Positions 37,570-42,046 of a DNA stretch of 42,046 bases are shown piece after piece; positions within the stretch are counted from its first letter, which is position 1, and the number at the start of each line of letters is the position of its first letter. Origin of the DNA: Proteobacteria bacterium SG_bin9 (lineage in GTDB: Bacteria > Pseudomonadota > Alphaproteobacteria > Rhizobiales > Xanthobacteraceae); contig LWDM01000027.1 of assembly GCA_002083525.1 (NCBI GenBank), positions 1 to 42,046 on the forward strand, written 5' to 3'. A program made the translations under genes and the position numbers. The notes below the pieces were generated by a model. The model did not search any database. It worked only from the letters and a program-made list of their open reading frames with translations, and was not told the DNA's origin.

Positions 37570-37618
37570 GAACTCACGACGCGGTTTTGATCTGTGGCGG
37601 TTCTGACGGTAGGCTCAT
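37570..37618 (+). pseudogene. Remnant of a divergent ccdA 3' end (right copy of repeat)
   Basis: Seven nt after the hydrolase stop, codons GAA CTC ACG ACG CGG TTT TGA read E-L-T-T-R-F-stop, exactly the ccdA C-terminus with three third-base changes. The next 28 nt match the sequence after the real ccdA, ending in AGGCTCAT. A small hairpin AGGCTCA/TGAGCCT (37611-37630) follows. It is a leftover ccdA tail from before or during insertion of the cassette. Confidence 0.8.
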
Positions 37619-37648
37619 GCCATTGAGCCTCCGTCGATTGATCCGCAC

Positions 37649-38296
37649 ATGATTTCAATTTCACCAGCTCCAGCGAACCATCCGCAGCGTGCGTTCTGGG
37701 ATCTGTTCTTCTGGCAACTGGCAGAGCGCCACATCAGCGATCCCAAGATTCCCGAGGGCATCGTGCTGTCGGCGCCGGATCTGCACGCGCTTGTGGGTGA
37801 TCAGCTTTATGCCGAGCTCGTCGCGTGGGCTGCCGATGGTCACGGGCGGCATGATTTTCGGGCGACGTTCGATGCGCTGTTTCCGCGCCGGTGTTTCTGC
37901 CGGCGGAAGGGCACGATGGACTACAACGAACTGGATTTTACCGGGACGAATGTCTATCGCCGCATCTATTTCAGCGATCCGTGCGTCAACGACACTTGCG
38001 ACGTCCTGTTCAAGCGCACGCCCGACATCGATCTGATCCGCTGCCGCGAATGCGGTGATGTCTGGCTGCGCGGGATGGACCTCGATTGGGGGCGCCAGCA
38101 TTTGTTGCTGCTCGAGCCGGGCGATCTTAAGCGCATCGAGAGCGAAGGTGTGTGGCCGTCAGGTCTGGACGAGGCGGAGGCCACATGGATCGCCGCCGAG
38201 AAGGGCATGCGCCACGACGATCCGCGCGTGCCGGCGTGGCAGCGTGAGAACAATCCGCCGGATGCTGTCGCGAAGTACGGCGCGGCGCGGGACTAG
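37649..38296 (+). CDS. Uncharacterised protein with three cysteine pairs
   Basis: A soluble protein of 215 residues that I do not recognise. It begins after a polar lead with AFWDLFFWQLAERHI and LHALVGDQLYAELVAWAAD, which look helical. Six cysteines then come in pairs: C82/C84 (RRCFCRRK), C112/C117 (DPCVNDTCD) and C132/C135 (IRCRECGDVWLRG). The last resembles a zinc-ribbon knuckle. The C-terminal third is acidic and Trp-rich. Metal binding is plausible, but no catalytic motif is seen. No strong ribosome site precedes the ATG. Its stop shares the palindrome CTAG with the stop of the convergent tldD gene. Before the cassette inserted, this gene probably lay directly after ccdA. Confidence 0.7.
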   Translation: MISISPAPANHPQRAFWDLFFWQLAERHISDPKIPEGIVLSAPDLHALVGDQLYAELVAWAADGHGRHDFRATFDALFPRRCFCRRKGTMDYNELDFTGTNVYRRIYFSDPCVNDTCDVLFKRTPDIDLIRCRECGDVWLRGMDLDWGRQHLLLLEPGDLKRIESEGVWPSGLDEAEATWIAAEKGMRHDDPRVPAWQRENNPPDAVAKYGAARD

Positions 38297-39720
38297 CCCG
38301 TGCCGCCGACGGTGATCTGGTCCATGCGCAAGGTCGGCTGACCGACGCCGACCGGCACGCCCTGGCCCTGTTTGCCGCAGGTGCCGATGCCGTCGTCGAG
38401 TTTCAGGTCATTGCCGACCATCGAGATGCGATGCAGGTCGGTCGGGCCGTTGCCGATCAGCATGGCGCCCTTCAGCGGCGCGCCGAGCTTGCCGTTCTCG
38501 ATTCTGTAAGCCTCGGTGCACTGGAACACGTACTTGCCAGACGTGATGTCGACCTGACCGCCACCGAAGTTCGCGGCGAAGATGCCGTTCTTCACCGACG
38601 CCAGAATTTCCGCCGGATCGCGGCCGCCGGCGAGCATGTAGGTGTTGGTCATGCGCGGCATCGGCACATGCGCGTAGGATTCGCGCCGTCCGTTGCCGGT
38701 CGGCTTCATGTTCATCAGCCGCGCGTTCTGCCGGTCCTGCATGTAGCCGACGAGGATGCCGTCCTCGATCAGCACGGTGCGGCTGGTCGGCGTGCCTTCG
38801 TCGTCGATCGACAGCGAACCGCGGCGCGACGAGATGGTTCCGTCGTCGACGACGGTGACGCCCTTGGCCGCGACCTGCTGGCCCATCAGGCCCGCGAACG
38901 CCGAGGTCTGCTTGCGGTTGAAGTCGCCTTCGAGGCCGTGGCCGACGGCTTCATGCAGCATCACGCCGGGCCAGCCGGGGCCGAGCACCACATCCATTTC
39001 ACCGGCGGGGGCGGGGATCGATTCGAGATTGACCATCGCCTGACGGATCGCGCCGTCGGCGGCCTCGCGCCATGCTTTCGTTTCGATGAAACGGGCATAA
39101 CCCTCGCGGCCGCCATAGCCGTGGCTTCCGGTTTCCTGCCGGTCGCCCTGTCCGGCGACCACGGAGATGTTGACGCGCACCAGCGGGCGGATGTCGCGGT
39201 AGCTCTCGCCATCCGGGCGAAGGATTTCGACGACCTGCCATGTGGCGGCGAGCGAGACGGAGACCTGACGCACGCGCGGGTCCTTGTCGCGCACATAGGC
39301 GTCGATCTCGGCGAGCAGCTTCACCTTGGTCTCGAAGTCCTGCCCGTCGAGCGGATTCTCGTCGCCGTAGAGGCGGATGTTGGTGTGCGGCGGCGCGCCC
39401 GCGAACGTGCCGCTATGGCCGCCACGCACGGCAGCGACCGAATCCGCCGCGCGGATCAGCGCGGGCAGGGAGACGTCGGACGAATGCGCGTAGCCGACCG
39501 CGTCGTTCTTCACCGCGCGCAGGCCGAAGCCCTGAGCGGTGTCGTAGGTCGCCTGCTTCAGGCGCCCGTTGTCGAACATCAGCCCTTCCGACTGGCGGTA
39601 TTCGAGGAACAGCTCGCCGTCGTCCGCGCCAGTGAGGCCGCGGGCGATTTCCTTGCGGGCGGCATCGCGGTCGAGGCCGGCGCGGTCGAGCAGGGAGGAG
39701 GTGGCGAGGGATGCGGTCAT
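38293..39720 (-). CDS. tldD: Metalloprotease TldD
   Basis: A zinc protease of 475 residues that works with TldE/PmbA to process modified peptides and degrade unfolded ones. The active site HEAVGH lies at residues 256-261 in VMLHEAVGHGLEGDF, with the typical surrounding GPGWPGVMLH and RKQTSAFAGLMGQQVA. Other family marks are the N-terminal ELFLEYRQSEGL, RMTNTYMLAGG and the C-terminal NGPTDLHRISMVGND and DDGIGTCGKQGQGVPVG. Length and motifs are complete. The partner tldE is not in the window. The IalB-like gene lies 85 nt upstream on the same strand. Confidence 0.95.
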   Translation of the reverse strand: MTASLATSSLLDRAGLDRDAARKEIARGLTGADDGELFLEYRQSEGLMFDNGRLKQATYDTAQGFGLRAVKNDAVGYAHSSDVSLPALIRAADSVAAVRGGHSGTFAGAPPHTNIRLYGDENPLDGQDFETKVKLLAEIDAYVRDKDPRVRQVSVSLAATWQVVEILRPDGESYRDIRPLVRVNISVVAGQGDRQETGSHGYGGREGYARFIETKAWREAADGAIRQAMVNLESIPAPAGEMDVVLGPGWPGVMLHEAVGHGLEGDFNRKQTSAFAGLMGQQVAAKGVTVVDDGTISSRRGSLSIDDEGTPTSRTVLIEDGILVGYMQDRQNARLMNMKPTGNGRRESYAHVPMPRMTNTYMLAGGRDPAEILASVKNGIFAANFGGGQVDITSGKYVFQCTEAYRIENGKLGAPLKGAMLIGNGPTDLHRISMVGNDLKLDDGIGTCGKQGQGVPVGVGQPTLRMDQITVGGTG

Positions 39721-39805
39721 TGCGGGGTTCCGGAAAGCGGGAGGCGTTGCAATGAAGATAGGTGCGCGCGGCCGAAAGGGCCAGCGTTCCGGAATGACGA
39801 AGAGG

Positions 39806-40339
39806 TTACGGCAGCTTGTCGTAGCCCTCGCCGATGCCTTTCAGGCTCAGCGGGAAGCCGATGCCTTCTTCCGGCGTCTCGAAGATGATGAAGGTGGCGG
39901 TGCGAGCGGTGCGCAGCTTGGCCAACAGGTCGTCGTCCATCACGACCTCGGCAACGCAGCCGTTCGGCAGGCAGCGGACGAAGCCGGCGCGGCCGACGTC
40001 GTTGTTGTCGAGCTTCAGCCCGAGGCCGGACGGCAGCAGCACGCCGAGCGGCGCGACCACCCGCATCAGCTTGCTCTTCTGGTCGGCCGTCTTCAGGACG
40101 ATGACGGTCAGGCCGGCGTTGGAGCGGTCCTCGGCGACCACGCTCTGGATCAGCGCGCACTGTTCGCCCTGCGCTCCGGGAGGGGTGTCGCAGCGGATCT
40201 GCCAGTCGCCATGCACCGATTTGACGGCGCCCTGGGCCAGCGCCGGTGCGGCCTGAAACAGGCTCGCCGCCGTCAAAAAAGCCGCAAGCGCCAACAGCTT
40301 GGCAGGGCGCGCGACAGGCAGTTCAGGCATGCGGCCCAT
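39806..40339 (-). CDS. Invasion-associated locus B (IalB) family periplasmic protein
   Basis: A secreted protein of 177 residues. A long signal peptide ends near APALA-QGA. The mature domain starts VKSVHGDWQIRCDTPP and continues with CALIQSVVAED, LPSGLGLKLDN, FVRCLPNGCVAEVVMDDDLL and FPLSLKGIGEGYD, the standard IalB pattern with four cysteines that probably form two disulfides. IalB was named in Bartonella, but the family is general in Rhizobiales and does not itself imply invasion. GGAA lies about 9 nt before ATG 40339; a second ATG is at 40330. Confidence 0.9.
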   Translation of the reverse strand: MGRMPELPVARPAKLLALAAFLTAASLFQAAPALAQGAVKSVHGDWQIRCDTPPGAQGEQCALIQSVVAEDRSNAGLTVIVLKTADQKSKLMRVVAPLGVLLPSGLGLKLDNNDVGRAGFVRCLPNGCVAEVVMDDDLLAKLRTARTATFIIFETPEEGIGFPLSLKGIGEGYDKLP

Positions 40340-40827
40340 CGGGGTCAGTTCCCAGGTTGTCCAAAACGTACGATTGAACCCGCAATGACGGCGCCTTCGG
40401 GGCGAATTCCGGCTTCCGCCGTCCGGCCAGGCTTACGAACAATCCCGCCATCCGGAGCGCCAATCGCCGCGAATCGGGGTTCGCCATCGCGTCTTGCTTG
40501 TGCGTACATTGGGCGTCGCGGGTGTCAAGCATTTGTCGTTTCCCTGTCGCCCGATGCGATGAATTTGAGCCGGAATTTCAGGCGTTTCCTGACTGTGCAC
40601 AGGGTCTGCCTTCCATCTGGTCAGACCCCCGATCAGGTGCATTGCGGTAGTCTTGGAATTATGGTTTGAGAGGCTGGAATTTCGACGCTTTCTAAGCCAG
40701 TCCGGGTGCCGGGCCCATGATCCGAAAACATGGTCCAGCCTCAAGCGAATGGCAGCGCCGACCGCGCGAGACCGGCATCACGGGGATCCGCGGCTGTTTT
40801 GAACGTGAAGGTGGGAGCACGAGCGGC
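40340..40827. other. 488-nt gap before the cox genes without a recognised gene
   Basis: The region between the divergent IalB-like gene and coxB holds short open frames only, none with a family signature or ribosome site. An AT-richer stretch (about 40630-40680) is the likeliest site for the coxB promoter, but I cannot name its boxes. Confidence 0.5.
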
Positions 40828-41670
40828 ATGACGAGGTGGATGAACCAGAGGGGCCGCCGGTTGCTGGGTCTGGCAGCGGGGGCATTCACGCTGGTGGCGG
40901 CAGGCGCCGCCTACGCCGGCCTCGGTCAGCCGACGCCGTGGGAATACACACTGCAGGAATCGGCCTCGCCGGTGATGGACAACATCAATTGGTTCCACAA
41001 CCTGCTGCTCGTCATCATCACGGTCATCACGCTGTTCGTCCTGGCGCTGCTCATCATCGTGATGGTGAAGTTCAACGCCAAGGCCAATCCGGTCCCCTCG
41101 AAGACGACGCACAACACGCTGATCGAGGTGGTGTGGACGGTCGTGCCGGTGCTGATCCTCGTCGCCATCGCGATCCCGTCCTTCCGCTTGCTGTTCCAGC
41201 AGCTCGACGTGCCGAAGGCCGACGTCACCATCAAGGCGACCGGCAAGCAGTGGTACTGGAGCTATTCGTATCCGGATCACGGCAAGTTCGAGTTCGACTC
41301 GCTGCTCGTCGCCGACAAGCAGCCGCGTCTGCTCGGCGTCGACAACGAGCTGGTCGTGCCGGTGAACAAGATCGTCCGCGTGCAGACCACCGCCGCCGAC
41401 GTGATCCATGCGTTCGCCGTGCCGTCGTTCGGCATCAAGATCGACGCGATTCCGGGCCGCCTGAACGAGACCTGGTTCAAGGCGACCAAGCTCGGCATGT
41501 ACTACGGCCAGTGCTCGGAACTGTGCGGCAAGGACCATGCGTTCATGCCGATCGCGGTGCGCGTGGTCAGCGAGCAGGAATTCAACACCTGGATCGAACA
41601 GGCCAAGAAGAAATTCGCGTCGACGCCCGACACCAACTCGGTCGCGTCGGCAAGCGCCGCCACGCAGTAA
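40828..41670 (+). CDS. coxB: Cytochrome c oxidase subunit II (aa3-type)
   Basis: Takes electrons from cytochrome c at the CuA centre and passes them to subunit I. The 280 residues show a signal (ending AAYA-GLG), two transmembrane helices (about 56-80 and 98-122) and a periplasmic cupredoxin domain. All CuA ligands are present: H194 (VIHAFAVPSFG), C229, E231, C233, H237 and M240 (QCSELCGKDHAFM). The aromatic patch QWYWSYSYPD (141-150) is the cytochrome c docking site. The ATG at 40828 follows GGGAG and starts a sensible signal peptide; the open frame upstream is rejected. No cytochrome c domain is fused. Confidence 0.95.
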   Translation: MTRWMNQRGRRLLGLAAGAFTLVAAGAAYAGLGQPTPWEYTLQESASPVMDNINWFHNLLLVIITVITLFVLALLIIVMVKFNAKANPVPSKTTHNTLIEVVWTVVPVLILVAIAIPSFRLLFQQLDVPKADVTIKATGKQWYWSYSYPDHGKFEFDSLLVADKQPRLLGVDNELVVPVNKIVRVQTTAADVIHAFAVPSFGIKIDAIPGRLNETWFKATKLGMYYGQCSELCGKDHAFMPIAVRVVSEQEFNTWIEQAKKKFASTPDTNSVASASAATQ

Positions 41671-41748
41671 ACGCTGGCGCGCAACGACGGAACTAAGGGC
41701 GACGAACCGAACAGGTTCAACGGACTGCGAAGTTCAAAGGAATAGAAG

Positions 41749-42046
41749 ATGGCAACGACCGCTGGCACCCACGCTCACGATCACGCTCATGACGATCATG
41801 CGCACGACCATCCGACCGGCTGGCGTCGTTGGGTCTATTCGACGAACCATAAGGACATCGGCACGATGTACCTTATCTTCGCGATCTGCGCCGGCGTCAT
41901 CGGCGCAGCGCTGTCGGTGGCGATCCGCATGGAGTTGCAGACGCCGGGCGTGCAGTTCTTCACCAACAATCAGTACAACGTGTTCGTGACCTCGCACGGT
42001 CTGATCATGATCTTCTTCATGGTCATGCCGGCGATGATCGGCGGCT
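41749..42046 (+). CDS. coxA: Cytochrome c oxidase subunit I (5' part; gene runs past the window)
   Basis: The catalytic heme a/a3-CuB subunit. The visible 99 residues start with a His/Asp-rich tail (THAHDHAHDDHAHDHP), then WRRWVYSTNHKDIGTMYLIF, the family's N-terminal signature, the first membrane helix and the start of the second, with the low-spin heme ligand His in FVTSHGLIMIFFMVMP. AAGGAAT lies 7 nt before the ATG. It is 78 nt after coxB and in the same operon. The His-rich leader is common in alphaproteobacterial subunits and may bind metal. Confidence 0.95.
   Translation, partial: MATTAGTHAHDHAHDDHAHDHPTGWRRWVYSTNHKDIGTMYLIFAICAGVIGAALSVAIRMELQTPGVQFFTNNQYNVFVTSHGLIMIFFMVMPAMIGG

Overview
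The window is a GC-rich chromosomal segment of an alphaproteobacterium of the Bradyrhizobium/Rhodopseudomonas/Afipia type (order Hyphomicrobiales). Pointers are a class I lysyl-tRNA synthetase, RopB/Omp25-like beta-barrels, an IalB-family protein, a DUF6460 membrane protein, a PodJ-like Sel1 protein, a coxB-coxA pair, and several families of palindromic intergenic repeats. No rRNA, tRNA, CRISPR array, IS element or phage gene is visible. Most of it looks like core chromosome.

Layout. 1-5.1 kb: the 3' end of class I lysS, a self-cleaving S24-type repressor, a DUF952 gene, pyrD, a MATE exporter and a DUF6460 membrane protein. 5.3-9.0 kb: a four-gene operon ltnD-otnI-otnK-otnC that degrades L-threonate to dihydroxyacetone phosphate. 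9.1-19.4 kb: the four parts of the ligase-associated DNA repair module (ATP-dependent ligase plus metallo-beta-lactamase exonuclease, then Lhr-type helicase plus PdeM phosphoesterase). The module is split by a TPR-methyltransferase, a double beta-barrel outer membrane protein and an orphan ABC substrate-binding protein. 19.4-25.0 kb: a tiny Cys-rich secreted protein, a TIGR02186-TauE/SafE pair and a 1124-residue PodJ-like protein. 25.2-32.5 kb: a beta-oxidation cluster (SnoaL-like protein, acyl-CoA dehydrogenase, thiolase, bifunctional hydratase/3-hydroxyacyl-CoA dehydrogenase) between a PadR and a MarR regulator. 32.6-38.3 kb: glutamate-cysteine ligase, a PAN-domain protein, a thioredoxin-CcdA pair, a TetR-alpha/beta hydrolase cassette and an unrecognised Cys-pair protein. 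38.3-42.0 kb: tldD, an IalB-like protein, coxB and the start of coxA.

Three structures stand out. First, the whole gap before pyrD consists of two hairpins with different sequence but the same plan (9-10 bp outer stem, 3-nt one-sided bulge, 16 bp inner stem, 22-nt loop). They lie in opposite orientation, one containing the upstream stop codon and the other ending 3 nt before the pyrD start. Second, a palindromic element of about 150 bp of the intergenic-repeat type sits in frame inside the Lhr-like helicase gene and adds about 50 residues between the Walker A motif and motif Ia. Third, the TetR-hydrolase cassette is flanked by two divergent copies of the ccdA 3' end. The distal copy still encodes the last six codons and stop of ccdA with only synonymous changes, which suggests insertion or recombination at the ccdA tail.
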